Source of the DNA: Pardosa pseudoannulata
Lineage: Eukaryota > Arthropoda > Arachnida > Araneae > Lycosidae
Reading direction: 5' to 3'
Assembly: GCA_032207245.1 (NCBI GenBank)
Contig: CM063508.1
Location: forward strand, 114,138,302-114,202,301
DNA length: 64,000 nt
Shown here: piece by piece, positions 33,776-45,585 of the stretch
Position numbering within the stretch: position 1 is the first letter of the stretch
How the letters are laid out: every line of letters starts with the position of its first letter
Program-made: the position numbers and the translations under genes
Notes under the pieces: generated by a model
The model's input: only the letters and a program-made list of their open reading frames with translations
Told to the model about the DNA's origin: nothing
Database searches by the model: none

Positions 33776-34667
33776 TCAAACCTGTCTATCTCGAAACCTG
33801 CTTATCTCGAAAACCTATCTATGTCGAATTTTTTTCATTTTCCCTACATTTTCAATAAAAATTTAACGTATTTTTCAAACCTATCTCAAACTATTTTTCC
33901 CCAAACCTGTCTATCTCGAATTTTCTTAAGAAACACAACATTCCAGTTTAGAGCCTTATTGCGTTGACAACCGCACAAGTTCCCATTTCCCGGAAATACA
34001 CTTCTAGTTTTCTTTCTTGGGGGTTATTTGGTCAGGGACTGGGTGGGAATTGTACTAAAAACGGGTTCTCTGCTCTGGACTTATAAGGGATGGGGGTTGA
34101 GGAGGGGGCATTGGAAAGAAACCGAAGAGCAACCAACCGGCCCAGGAAACTGATGAATACCCGAAGGAATGAATGATTATCAGAGAGAAACTGAATACTG
34201 ACACTTCATTTAAAGATTTTATAGAAGTAGATGAATCAGTGGTAACAAGCAGAATATTATTAACTGATTCCGAAATTTTAGAAAAAGTTCGTAGAACTTC
34301 TGAGAATGAAGAGTATCATGGCAAAGAGGACAACATCGATCTAGAAAAAGTTGTTACGCAAAAAAAAAAGCCATTGAAACACTAAGAATTGTTCTTGAAT
34401 CCCAAGAAAATATTGATCAATTTGTTTGCCACTGTGTCAAAACTACAAAAAATTGTGCAGTCCAAAAAAGTTTTGCATCAAAAATTCCTAATGGATTACT
34501 TTCTGTAAGGTATGTAAATAAAACTGAAAGTACTTCAATATTTCAATCTTTTGTGTTGTGTAAAGAAGTTTTCTTAGTCTATTATCATAAAACCTGCGTA
34601 TCTCGAAACCTGTTTATCTCGAATTTTTTTTTACTCCCAAGAGATTCGAGATAGACAGGTTTGACTG
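33773..34667 (+). mobile_element. Tigger/pogo-type DNA transposon, 895 bp deletion derivative
   Basis: Ends are perfect inverted repeats of about 23 bases (CAGTCAAACCTGTCTATCTC onward), flanked by TA. Just inside are repeated ACCTGNNTATCTCGAA motifs at both ends, about seven in all, probably transposase-binding sites. CAGT...AACCT ends and TA targets are typical of pogo/Tigger. The inside keeps only the C-terminal end of a transposase gene. Confidence 0.88.
34173..34385 (+). pseudogene. Tigger transposase C-terminal remnant
   Basis: The frame encodes NTDTSFKDFIEVDESVV, then LLTDSEILEKVR and an acidic tail. This matches the acidic tail of Tigger transposases, where a (V/D)D(E/D) cluster is followed by (T/D)-x-EI-x-x-V. 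The DDE catalytic region and N-terminal HTH are absent. It lies on the plus strand within the 33773-34667 element. Confidence 0.6.
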
Positions 34668-35404
34668 TATATAAATGAATAAACAATTCTGTTAAATATC
34701 TGAACAAATTACTTCTGAACAATATATATGTTATTTTTCTTTTAACTGTTAAAATGAATTACTCCTAAAAAGTTGTTTTTACCTTTCAGAAATCTTAATT
34801 TTTAGGATTAAATTGTAATTCTAAAAATTTTAATTGCCAAGAATAAAAGGTTTGGAATGATAAAGAAAGCTAAAGCTGTTCAAAAATAATCTGAAATAGT
34901 AATAGAAAAAATAGTAATATACCCTATTACATTAAAGTATTATCGCGATACATCAATGATTTTAATATATCACGATATTAAATTTCTGATATAGTTCAGC
35001 CCTAATAAAAGACTGGTTTGTGGTGGATATTCCATGAATTTTAATTGTGATATGGAGAGGAGTAGCTTTTGTTTTATTTAAAAGCCTACAAGGGTAGAAG
35101 CGATTCATTTTATTGATTTTAAATACAGTGAAACCTCTCTGAGCGGCCACTCCACCGTTCCGAGAACATTTGGCCGCTCTGAAGGGTTTTATTATAAAAT
35201 AATTGCTATAATGCGTAATATAATCAAGTCTGACATATATTCCTTATTTAAAATAAAGTTGAAAACTTACCTAAAGAAAAAATAGTACTTTATTTCATGC
35301 TCTCTTCCTCTTTTTATTTATTTTTTTTTTTAAAAGGCTACAATTTGTCTTTTAACGCGTTTACTTTTATCCATAACAACCATTTTTTAAGTCATTTTTT
35401 ACTT

Positions 35405-35570
35405 TAAAAGTAGAAAATTGAAATCTTCTTGGATGACATTTTTTTCTTTTATAAATTCGTTGTATTGCGTTCTTCCGCAGTTAGATAATTCAACTAACTT
35501 TCTTGCCGATTTGCCATTTTCCTCAAGCAGAACTTCTATTTGTGGTGCAATAGGATTCCCTAGTTGCAAC
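35405..35570 (-). pseudogene. Tigger transposase N-terminal HTH remnant
   Basis: A minus-strand frame reads QLGNPIAPQIEVLLEE, then NGKSARKLVELSNCGRTQYN and EFIKEKNVI. The pattern (x-GKS-x-RK-(L/I)-x-EL... followed by R-T-x-x-x-x-I/F) is the N-terminal helix-turn-helix of pogo/Tigger/CENP-B-type transposases. Its first codons (QLGNPIAP) overlap the sequence amplified in the adjacent array. Confidence 0.6.
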
Positions 35571-35579
35571 TCAGATCAC

Positions 35580-38500
35580 TGACAAACCAATGAAATGAAT
35601 CTGGCTTGGATGACATTTTTGCAGTTCTTCCTTTACTGTACCTTTTAGAATTCCAAACAAAGGTCCTAGGATACCTTCAACGCATGATTGTCCAGCTCCT
35701 CGCTAAGTTTCTATGGGTGGTGCAATAGGGATTCCCTATCTGAAGGGTCACTGACAAACCAATGAAATGAATCTGGCTTGGGTGACATTTTTGCAGTTCT
35801 TCCTTTACTGTACCTTTTGGAATTCCAAACAAAGGTCCTAGGATACCTTCAACGCATGATTGTCCAGTTCCTCCCTAAGTTTCTATTTGTGGTGCAATAG
35901 GGATTCCCTATCTGAAGGGTCACTGACAAACCAATGAAATGAATCTGGCTTGGATGACATTTTTGCAGTTCTTCCTTTACTGTACCTTTTGGAATTCCAA
36001 ACAAAGGTCCTAGGATACCTTCAACGCATGATTGTCCAGTTCCTCCCTAAGTTTCTATGGGTGGTGCAATAGGGATTCCCTATCTGAAGGGTCACTGACA
36101 AACCAATGAAATGAATCTGGCTTGGATGACATTTTTGCAGTTCTTCCTTTACTGTACCTTTTGGAATTCCAAACAAAGGTCCTAGGATACCTTCAACGCA
36201 TGATTGTCCAGTTCCTCCCTAAGTTTCTATTTGTGGTGCAATAGGGATTCCCTATCTGAAGGGTCACTGACAAACCAATGAAATGAATCTGGCTTGGATG
36301 ATATTTTTGCAGTTCTTCCTTTACTGTACCTTTTAGAATTCCAAACAAAGGTCCTAGGATATCTTCAACGCATGATTGTCCAGTTCCTCCCTAAGTTTCT
36401 ATGGGTGGTGCAATAGGGATTCCCTATCTGAAGGGTCAATGACAAACCAATGAAATGAATCTGGCTTGGATGACATTTTTGAAGTTCTTCCTTTACTGTA
36501 CCTTTTGGAATTCCAAACAAAGGTCCTCGGATACCTTCAACGCATGATTGTCCAGTTCCTCCCTAAGTTTCTATGGGTGGTGCAATAGGGATTCCCTATC
36601 TGAAGGGTCACTGACAAACCAATGAAATGAATCTGGCTTGGATGACATTTTTGAAGTTCTTCCTTTACTGTACCTTTTGGAATTCCAAACAAAGGTCCTC
36701 GGATACCTTCAACGCAGATTGTCCAGTTCCTCCCTAAGTTTCTATGGGTGGTGCAATAGGGATTCCCTATCTGAAGGGTCACTGACAAACCAATGAAATG
36801 AATCTGGCTTGGATGACATTTTTGCAGTTCTTCCTTTACTGTACCTTTTGGAATTCCAAACAAAGGTCCTAGGATACCTTCAACGCATGATTGTCCAGTT
36901 CCTCCCTAAGTTTCTATGGGTGGTGCAATAGGGGTTCCCTATCTGAAGGGTCACTGACAAACCAATGAAATGAATCTGGCTTGGATGACATTTTTGAAGT
37001 TCTTCCTTTACTGTACCTTTTGGAATTCCAAACAAAGGTCCTAGGATACCTTCAACGCATGATTGTCCAGTTCCTCCCTAAGTTTCTATGGGTGGTGCAA
37101 TAGGGATTCCCTATCTGAAGGGTCAATGACAAACCAATGAAATGAATCTGGCTTGGATGACATTTTTGAAGTTCTTCCTTTACTGTACCTTTTGGAATTC
37201 CAAACAAAGGTCCTCGGATACCTTCAACGCAGATTGTCCAGTTTCCTCCCTAAGTTTCTATGGGTGGTGCAATAGGGATTCCCTATCTGAAGAGTCACTG
37301 ACAAACCAATGAAATGAATCTGGCTTGGATGACATTTTTGCAGACAGAGGTGCAGTTCTTCCTTTACTGTACCTTTTGGAATTCCAAACAAAGGTCCTAG
37401 GATACCTTCAACGCATGATTGTGTTCCTCCCTAAGTTTCTATGGGTGGTGCAATAGGGATTCCCTATCTGAAGGGTCACTGACAAACCAATGAAATGAAT
37501 CTGGCTTGGATGACATTTTTGCAGACAGAGGTGCAGTTCTTCCTTTACTGTACCTTTTGGAATTCCAAACAAAGGTCCTAGGATACCTTCAACGCATGAT
37601 TGTCCATTTCCTCCCTAAGTTTCTATGGGTGGTGCAATAGGGATTCCCTATCTGAAGGGTCACTGACAAACCAATGAAATGAATCTGGCTTGGATGACAT
37701 TTTTGCAGTTCTTCCTTTACTGTACCTTTTGGAATTCCAAACAAAGGTCCTAGGACATCTTCAATGCATGATTGTCCAGTTCCTCCCTAAGTTTCTATGG
37801 GTGGTGCAATAGGGATTCCCTATCTGAAGGGTCACTGACAAACCAATGAAATGAATCTGGCTTGGATGACATTTTTGCAGACAGAGGTGCAGTTCTTCCT
37901 TTACTGTACCTTTTGGAATTCCAAACAAAGGTCCTCGGATACCTTCAACGCAGATTGTCCAGTTCCTCCCTAAGTTTCTATGGGTGGTGCAATAGGGATT
38001 CCCTATCTGAAGGGTCACTGACAAACCAATGAAATGAATCTGGCTTGGATGACATTTTTGCAGACAGAGGTGCAGTTCTTCCTTTACTGTACCTTTTGGA
38101 ATTCCAAACAAAGGTCCTCGGATACCTTCAACGCAGATTGTCCAGTTCCTCCCTAAGTTTCTATGGGTGGTGCAATAGGGGTTCCCTATCTGAAGGGTCA
38201 CTGACAAACCAATGAAATGAATCTGGCTTGGATGACATTTTTGCAGACAGAGGTGCAGTTCTTCCTTTACTGTACCTTTTGGAATTCCAAACAAAGGTCC
38301 TAGGATACCTTCAACGCATGATTGTCCAGTTCCTCCCTAAGTTTCTATGGGTGGTGCAATAGGGATTCCCTATCTGAAGGGTCACTGACAAACCAATGAA
38401 ATGAATCTGGCTTGGATGACATTTTGAGGTGCAGTTCTTCCTTTACTGTACCTTTTGGAATTCCAAACAAAGGTCCTAGGATACCTTCAACGCATGATTG

Positions 38501-41500
38501 TCCAGTTCCTCCCTAAGTTTCTATGGGTGGTGCAATAGGGATTCCCTATCTGAAGGGTCACTGACAAACCAATGAAATGAATCTGGCTTGGATGACATTT
38601 TTGCAGACAGAGGTGCAGTTCTTCCTTTACTGTACCTTTTGGAATTCCAAACAAAGGTCCTCGGATACCTTCAACGCATGATTGTCCAGTTCCTCCCTAA
38701 GTTTCTATGGGTGGTGCAATAGGGATTCCCTATCTGAAGGGTCACTGACAAACCAATGAAATGAATCTGGCTTGGATGACATTTTTGCAGTTCTTCCTTT
38801 ACTGTACCTTTTGGAATTCCAAACAAAGGTCCTACGGATACCTTCAACGCAGATTGTCCAGCTCCTCCCTAAGTTTCTATGGGTGGTGCAATAGGGATTC
38901 CCTATCTGAAGGGTCACTGACAAACCAATGAAATGAATCTGGCTTGGATGACATTTTTGCAGTTCTTCCTTTACTGTACCTTTTGGAATTCCAAACAAAG
39001 GTCCTCGGATACCTTCAACGCAGATTGTCCAGTTCCTCCCTAAGTTTCTATGGGTGGTGCAATAGGGATTCCCTATCTGAAGGGTCACTGACAAACCAAT
39101 GAAATGAATCTGGCTTGGATGACATTTTTGCAGTTCTTCCTTTACTGTACCTTTTGGAATTCCAAACAAAGGTCCTAGGATACCTTCAACGCATGATTGT
39201 CCAGTTCCTCCCTAAGTTTCTATGGGTGGTGCAATAGGGATTCCCTATCTGAAGGGTCACTGACAAACCAATGAAATGAATCTGGCTTGGATGACATTTT
39301 TGCAGTTCTTCCTTTACTGTACCTTTTGGAATTCCAAACAAAGGTCCTAGGATACCTTCAACGCATGATTGTCCAGTTCCTCCCTAAGTTTCTATGGGTG
39401 GTGCAATAGGGATTCCCTATCTGAAGGGTCACTGACAAACCAATGAAATGAATCTGGCTTGGATGACATTTTTGCAGTTCTTCCTTTACTGTACCTTTTG
39501 GAATTCCAAACAAAGGTCCTAGGATACCTTCAACGCATGATTGTCCAGTTCCTCCCTAAGTTTCTATGGGTGGTGCAATAGGGATTCCCTATCTGAAGGG
39601 TCACTGACAAACCAATGAAATGAATCTGGCTTGGATGACATTTTTGCAGTTCTTCCTTTACTGTACCTTTTGGAATTCCAAACAAAGGTCCTAGGATACC
39701 TTCAACGCATGATTGTCCAGTTCCTCCCTAAGTTTCTATGGGTGGTGCAATAGGGATTCCCTATCTGAAGGGTCACTGACAAACCAATGAAATGAATCTG
39801 GCTTGGATGACATTTTTGCAGACAGAGGTGCAGTTCTTCCTTTACTGTACCTTTTGGAATTCCAAACAAAGGTCCTAGGATACCTTCAACGCATGATTGT
39901 CCAGTTCCTCCCTAAGTTTCTATGGGTGGTGCAATAGGGATTCCCTATCTGAAGGGTCACTGACAAACCAATGAAATGAATCTGGCTTGGATGACATTTT
40001 TGCAGTTCTTCCTTTACTGTACCTTTTGGAATTCCAAACAAAGGTCCTAGGATACCTTCAACGCATGATTGTCCAGTTCCTCCCTAAGTTTCTATGGGTG
40101 GTGCAATAGGGATTCCCTATCTGAAGGGTCACTGACAAACCAATGAAATGAATCTGGCTTGGATGACATTTTTGCAGTTCTTCCTTTACTGTACCTTTTG
40201 GAATTCCAAACAAAGGTCCTAGGATACCTTCAACGCATGATTGTCCAGTTCCTCCCTAAGTTTCTATGGGTGGTGCAATAGGGATTCCCTATCTGAAGGG
40301 TCACTGACAAACCAATGAAATGAATCTGGCTTGGATGACATTTTTGCAGTTCTTCCTTTACTGTACCTTTTGGAATTCCAAACAAAGGTCCTAGGATACC
40401 TTCAACGCATGATTGTCCAGTTCCTCCCTAAGTTTCTATGGGTGGTGCAATAGGGATTCCCTATCTGAAGGGTCACTGACAAACCAATGAAATGAATCTG
40501 GCTTGGATGACATTTTTGCAGTTCTTCCTTTACTGTACCTTTTGGAATTCCAAACAAAGGTCCTAGGATACCTTCAACGCAGATTGTCCAGCTCCTCGCT
40601 AAGTTTCTATGGGTGGTGCAATAGGGATTCCCTATCTGAAGGCTGACTGACAAACCAATGAAATGAATCTGGCTTGGGTGACATTTTTGCTGACAGAGGT
40701 GCAGTTCTTCCTTTACTGTACCTTTTGGAATTCCAAACAAAGGTCCTAGGATACCTTCAACGCATGATTGTCCAGTTCCTCCCTAAGTTTCTATGGGTGG
40801 TGCAATAGGGATTCCCTATCTGAAGGGTCAATGACAAACCAATGAAATGAATCTGGCTTGGATGACATTTTTGAAGTTCTTCCTTTACTGTACCTTTTGG
40901 AATTCCAAACAAAGGTCCTAGGATACCTTCAACGCATGATTGTCCAGTTCCTCCCTAAGTTTCTATGGGTGGTGCAATAGGGATTCCCTATCTGAAGGGT
41001 CACTGACAAACCAATGAAATGAATCTGGCTTGGATGACATTTTTGCAGTTCTTCCTTTACTGTACCTTTTGGAATTCCAAACAAAGGTCCTAGGATACCT
41101 TCAACGCATGATTGTCCAGTTCCTCCCTAAGTTTCTATGGGTGGTGCAATAGGGATTCCCTATCTGAAGGGTCACTGACAAACCAATGAAATGAATCTGG
41201 CTTGGATGACATTTTTGCAGTTCTTCCTTTACTGTACCTTTTGGAATTCCAAACAAAGGTCCTAGGATACCTTCAACGCATGATTGTCCAGTTCCTCCCT
41301 AAGTTTCTATGGGTGGTGCAATAGGGATTCCCTATCTGAAGGGTCACTGACAAACCAATGAAATGAATCTGGCTTGGATGACATTTTTGCAGTTCTTCCT
41401 TTACTGTACCTTTTGGAATTCCAAACAAAGGTCCTAGGATACCTTCAACGCATGATTGTCCAGTTCCTCCCTAAGTTTCTATGGGTGGTGCAATAGGGAT

Positions 41501-42728
41501 TCCCTATCTGAAGGGTCACTGACAAACCAATGAAATGAATCTGGCTTGGATGACATTTTTGCAGTTCTTCCTTTACTGTACCTTTTGGAATTCCAAACAA
41601 AGGTCCTAGGATACCTTCAACGCATGATTGTCCAGTTCCTCCCTAAGTTTCTATGGGTGGTGCAATAGGGATTCCCTATCTGAAGGGTCACTGACAAACC
41701 AATGAAATGAATCTGGCTTGGATGACATTTTTGCAGTTCTTCCTTTACTGTACCTTTTGGAATTCCAAACAAAGGTCCTAGGATACCTTCAACGCATGAT
41801 TGTCCAGTTCCTCCCTAAGTTTCTATGGGTGGTGCAATAGGGATTCCCTATCTGAAGGGTCACTGACAAACCAATGAAATGAATCTGGCTTGGATGACAT
41901 TTTTGCAGTTCTTCCTTTACTGTACCTTTTGGAATTCCAAACAAAGGTCCTAGGATACCTTCAACGCATGATTGTCCAGTTCCTCCCTAAGTTTCTATGG
42001 GTGGTGCAATAGGGATTCCCTATCTGAAGGGTCACTGACAAACCAATGAAATGAATCTGGCTTGGATGACATTTTTGCAGTTCTTCCTTTACTGTACCTT
42101 TTGGAATTCCAAACAAAGGTCCTAGGATACCTTCAACGCATGATTGTCCAGTTCCTCCCTAAGTTTCTATGGGTGGTGCAATAGGGATTCCCTATCTGAA
42201 GGGTCACTGACAAACCAATGAAATGAATCTGGCTTGGATGACATTTTTGCAGTTCTTCCTTTACTGTACCTTTTGGAATTCCAAACAAAGGTCCTAGGAT
42301 ACCTTCAACGCATGATTGTCCAGTTCCTCCCTAAGTTTCTATGGGTGGTGCAATAGGGATTCCCTATCTGAAGGGTCACTGACAAACCAATGAAATGAAT
42401 CTGGCTTGGATGACATTTGCAGACAGAGGTGCAGTTCTTCCTTTACTGTACCTTTTGGAATTCCAAACAAAGGTCCTAGGATACCTTCAACGCATGATTG
42501 TCCAGTTCCTCCCTAAGTTTCTATGGGTGGTGCAATAGGGGTTCCCTATCTGAAGGGTCACTGACAAACCAATGAAATGAATCTGGCTTGGATGACATTT
42601 TTGAAGTTCTTCCTTTACTGTACCTTTTGGAATTCCAAACAAAGGTCCTAGGATACCTTCAACGCATGATTGTCCAGTTCCTCCCTAAGTTTCTATGGGT
42701 GGTGCAATAGGGATTCCCTATCTGAAGG
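35580..42728. repeat. Minisatellite/satellite array, 172-bp unit, about 41 copies
   Basis: Unit spacing is exactly 172 bases over long stretches (CATGATTGTCC at about 41108, 41280 and 41452). Variants add 12 bases (ACAGAGGTGCAG after TTTTTGC, giving 184) or drop one base (CGCAGATTG for CGCATGATTG). Copies in 38,900-42,600 are nearly identical, whereas those at the left edge are more diverged. With the one-base deletion, units are 171 or 183 bases, multiples of three, which creates long minus-strand open frames of up to 177 codons at 37761-38294. These are almost surely by-products and not genes. Confidence 0.95.
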
Positions 42729-43079
42729 GTGTGGGGAGAATACAAAAGAGATAACAGATTTAATGTTTCTAAGAAACGGGGGGACCGAGGGAATGGCAAA
42801 TTATTCCTGGGTCTTACATCCGACCATAAAACTAACCTTGAGTTTTTCCGCTCAAAATTAAAGCATTGTGAGTAAAATTTCCCGAAAAATGAAATGGCAA
42901 TCCCACTAGGTGGCCGTTTAGATAGGGTGAGGTGGCCGCTGATACAGGTTATTTTACCATTAGATCTATGAATCGAAAAATCCGTGCCATGAAAAATTGG
43001 CCGTTTAGAAGGGCGGAGAAGTTTCACTGTATTTTCATTTATGGGGATTTTTATTCTAGTTGCGTAACCTCCCATCTAC

Positions 43080-43320
43080 AAGTTATTTATTAACAAATAT
43101 TTAGACTCACCGATTTAGCTTTATATAATCCATCTGTATAAAAATATGTTTACAAACACCTGTTGCTCTCGAAAGTAACAGACTGCATTACTAATCCATC
43201 ATTTTAGTTACTTTATTCAAACTTACTGATTTAACTGCATATAATTCATCTGTTCAGAAAGATGTTATGAAACTGACAGCTCCGTACTAATCTGGATCCA
43301 GGGTAAGGTCAAACTAACTT
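43080..43320. repeat. Diverged tandem duplication, about 150 bp
   Basis: Two related blocks share words such as ACT(C/T)AC(C/T)GATTTA(G/A)CT, TATA(A/T)TCCATCTGT / TATAATTCATCTGT. No coding signal. Nothing else noted to 43,520. Confidence 0.5.
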
Positions 43321-43554
43321 TTTTACTTGTATTATTTTTGGCTTAGTTTAATTTTGTGGTCAATCCTTTTCAAGACACTGCTAATTATACCAGGACCTAT
43401 CTCTAAAACCAATTCCAAATGACTATAAAATGGCTAGATTACAACATATGTACTCTTAATCCAAACGGGTACAGATATACATGCTCCCGTTGATTCTCTT
43501 TTCGAATTTAGTGCCTACTTTGGCAAGATTTTCGTGTGTTTCTTTTTTTTTCTC

Positions 43555-44190
43555 TTTGTTTATTATTAATATTTTTTTGTTTTAACTCAAGGTAACATTT
43601 TTTCTTGCTTTTGTCACAATCGCAAATAATTATGAAGCTAGTTTTTTTTATGTATAATTTAAAATTTGGTTGAGTGTTTTCGACTATGGATAATTTTTTT
43701 ACACTATTTGGTTAGATTAACTTTGGTTGAGTGTTTTAGACTATGGATAATTTTTTTTGGTTTTAATTGAAGGTAACATTTTTTCTTGCTTTTGTCACAA
43801 TCACAAATAATTATGAAGCTAGTTTTTTTTATGTATAATTTAAAATTTGGTTGAGTGTTTTAGACTATGGATAATTTTTTTTTGTTTTAATTCAAGGTAA
43901 CATTTTTTATTGCTTTTGTCACAATCGCAAATAATTATGAAGCTAGTTTTTTTATGTGTAATTTAATATTTGGGTGAGTGTTTTAGACTATGGATAATTT
44001 TTTTACACTATTTGGTTATATTAACTTTGGTTGAGTGTTTTAGACTATGGATAATTTTTTTTTGTTTTAATTCAAGGTAACATTTTTTATTGCTTTTGTC
44101 ACAATCGCAAATAATTATGAAGCTAGTTTTTTTATGTGTAATTTAATATTTGGGTGAGTGTTTTAGACTATGGGTAATTTTTTTACTTTG
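43555..44190. repeat. Tandem repeat with alternating 121- and 182-bp periods
   Basis: GGTAACATTTTTT(C/A)TTGCTT recurs near 43592, 43773, 43894 and 44077. The longer period contains an extra block of about 62 bases (ACACTATTTGGTTA, then TTAACTTTGGTTGAGTG). Unit ends are TTTAGACTATGGATAATTTT. High identity suggests recent unequal exchange. Confidence 0.85.
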
Positions 44191-45220
44191 AATAAATCTT
44201 GACTAGTTTTGACAGGATACCTGTATCTACATACGTGCGAATCCAGCATAACTAAAAATGATTAACGGTAGAATGTTTAGATTTTATATTTAGGGTTGTT
44301 GTGGTTGTACACTCTCCTTTTTTATTGCAGTTAGCATTTTATATAAGGACAAAACTCAACATAATGGATGTTGACGTTGACAGGCAAAACATAGAAACAA
44401 TGAACCATAGACTGTGGAAATTTTGTATCAAGGACTATGATAACAACTAGTTGTGCACAACAATTTTTAATTGTAACACCGACTCTCTCTATATATATAT
44501 ATTTAAAATTCTAAATATAATGGTTCTAAGCTCTACCAGTACCTGAGCTCTACAGTAATATGACATAAATATATCGATGCATTCACATGCAGTTGAAGTG
44601 TAGTCCACTTTAAAAAAAAAAATCAAAAGTACAAATCTATTATGTGTACAGAATAATTTAGAATTTTTACTGTTCTACTACTTCCTGCTACGGAGTAAAG
44701 GAAATATTGTAATAGAGTTAAATTTTGGTTCATAATGGAATATTTATGTAACGAAAAAAAAATTTAACGAATATTAACGTTGGTTGTCATCACCAGATGG
44801 CAGTACCTCAGCTTTTTTATGCAACACCGTAATCGTGAGAAATGGAACTATGAACAATGCAGGGAATGTGCAAAGAATACTTCTAATGACACATTATTCA
44901 GTCACAATAAAAATTGGGTATAATTTAAGTTCTGCAAGAAATTTATGTAATGTCTAGAGTTTTTTTCTTTACAAATTCAAGGATGTAATCAGTTTCCATG
45001 TGTACTTCCTTGTGCGAAGGAAAGGAAGTGCGATATTCGTGAAAATTCCGGTGTTCCAGATTTCAACGGAAAAGCTCATCTTGATCATGGCTAAATGAGG
45101 AATTTTCACGTTTTCTAATTTTAATTTTAAACAATAGAAGACAAAAAAGTAAGCAGGACAGTACCTATTTTTCTTTCATTTGGGGGCCTAATTAGTGATT
45201 TCTAATGGGTTTTATAGCGG
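44191..45220. other. Intergenic, no gene recognised
   Basis: AT-rich. Segments at 44270-44345 and 44690-44800 resemble the diverged repeat at 47300-47670 (words such as AACGAATATTAACGTTG). A short (TA)n lies at 44494. No open frame of interest. Confidence 0.6.
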
Positions 45221-45267
45221 ACTCTTTAACGTCTCTCAAAAACGATACTTTTCCTCCGCCGAGTTTG

Positions 45268-45275
45268 TGACGTCA
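45268..45275. promoter_or_regulatory. TGACGTCA (CRE-like) site upstream of the THAP exon
   Basis: A perfect 8-base palindrome matching the CREB/ATF consensus, in a locally GC-richer stretch ending at the THAP start codon. The same word recurs at about 46977 and 54912 within a dispersed repeat, so it may be part of a transposon end and not a promoter element. Confidence 0.35.
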
Positions 45276-45378
45276 CAGTTCATGAAAACGCCGACCGCCT
45301 ATGTTGTTTACATGTTAAAAAGAGATTTTTAAATTTGTTTCTGTGTAAAGTATCGCATATAACAGAAATTTTTTTATT

Positions 45379-45585
45379 ATGTCTGACATTAAAAAATCAT
45401 ATTCTAAATATTGTATCGTGCCACTCTGTAAAAACAGAACTAATTGCAATGAGAGGATATTTTTCAGCGCTCCCAAAGATCCAAATACATGTAAAATCTG
45501 TACAAATGCGATGAAAAGGGATGAGAAATTAAACCCCAAATTATCATATAAATCATCTCTATGGGTTTGTGAAGACCATTATTCG
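45379..45585 (+). CDS. THAP-type zinc finger, first coding exon
   Basis: ATG at 45379, with reading to a strong donor TTCG/gtaagt at 45586. The 69 residues contain YCIVPLCKN (first cysteine pair), FFSAPKDP and WVCEDHYS (C-x2-H), the C2CH layout of a THAP DNA-binding domain at about residues 12-69. THAP domains occur in P-element transposases and in proteins derived from them. No second exon is recognisable downstream, so I cannot say whether this is a host gene running on, a P-like element or a lone fragment. A TGACGTCA site lies about 110 bases upstream at 45268. Confidence 0.6.

Larger units (their letters stand above)
30343..35004. mobile_element. hAT-like DNA transposon, 4.7 kb with nested insertions
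   Basis: Left end TAGTGTTGGATTGTGTATCA, right end inverted TAGGGCTGAACTATATCAG. Both continue into sequence rich in GATA/TATCG motifs (left TATTGCGATAACA, right inverted TATCGCGATAATAC). The flanks are ATAAAAGG (30335-30342) and ATAAAAGA (35005-35012), an 8-bp duplication with one change, as hAT elements make. TAG(G/T)G ends and ATATCG-rich subterminal regions are also hAT-like. The interior holds a solo LTR, a SINE, a LINE tail and a Tigger element; about 2.7 kb is its own sequence, without a recognisable transposase. Confidence 0.68.
35126..43029 (-). mobile_element. Tigger/pogo-type transposon (7.9 kb) hollowed out by a tandem array
   Basis: Left end CAGTGAAACCTCTCTGAGCG at 35126 and right end, inverted, CAGTGAAACTTCTCCGCCC at 43029, with TA outside both (35124-35125 and 43030-43031). 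GGCCGCTC/GGCCGTTTAGA repeats follow inside both ends. A remnant HTH segment of the transposase lies on the minus strand at about 35405-35570. From about 35580 to 42728 the interior is a 172-bp tandem array. The right 300 bases (42730-43029) resume single-copy transposon sequence. Confidence 0.8.

Noticed and set aside
36537..40740. Several long minus-strand open frames with repeated FGIPKGTVKEEL units
   Set aside because: They arise from the 172-bp tandem array when unit length is divisible by three. No start context and no family similarity as proteins, so not annotated as genes.
35580..42728. CRISPR-like array
   Set aside because: The whole 172-bp unit is repeated with no unique spacers, and the context is eukaryotic.
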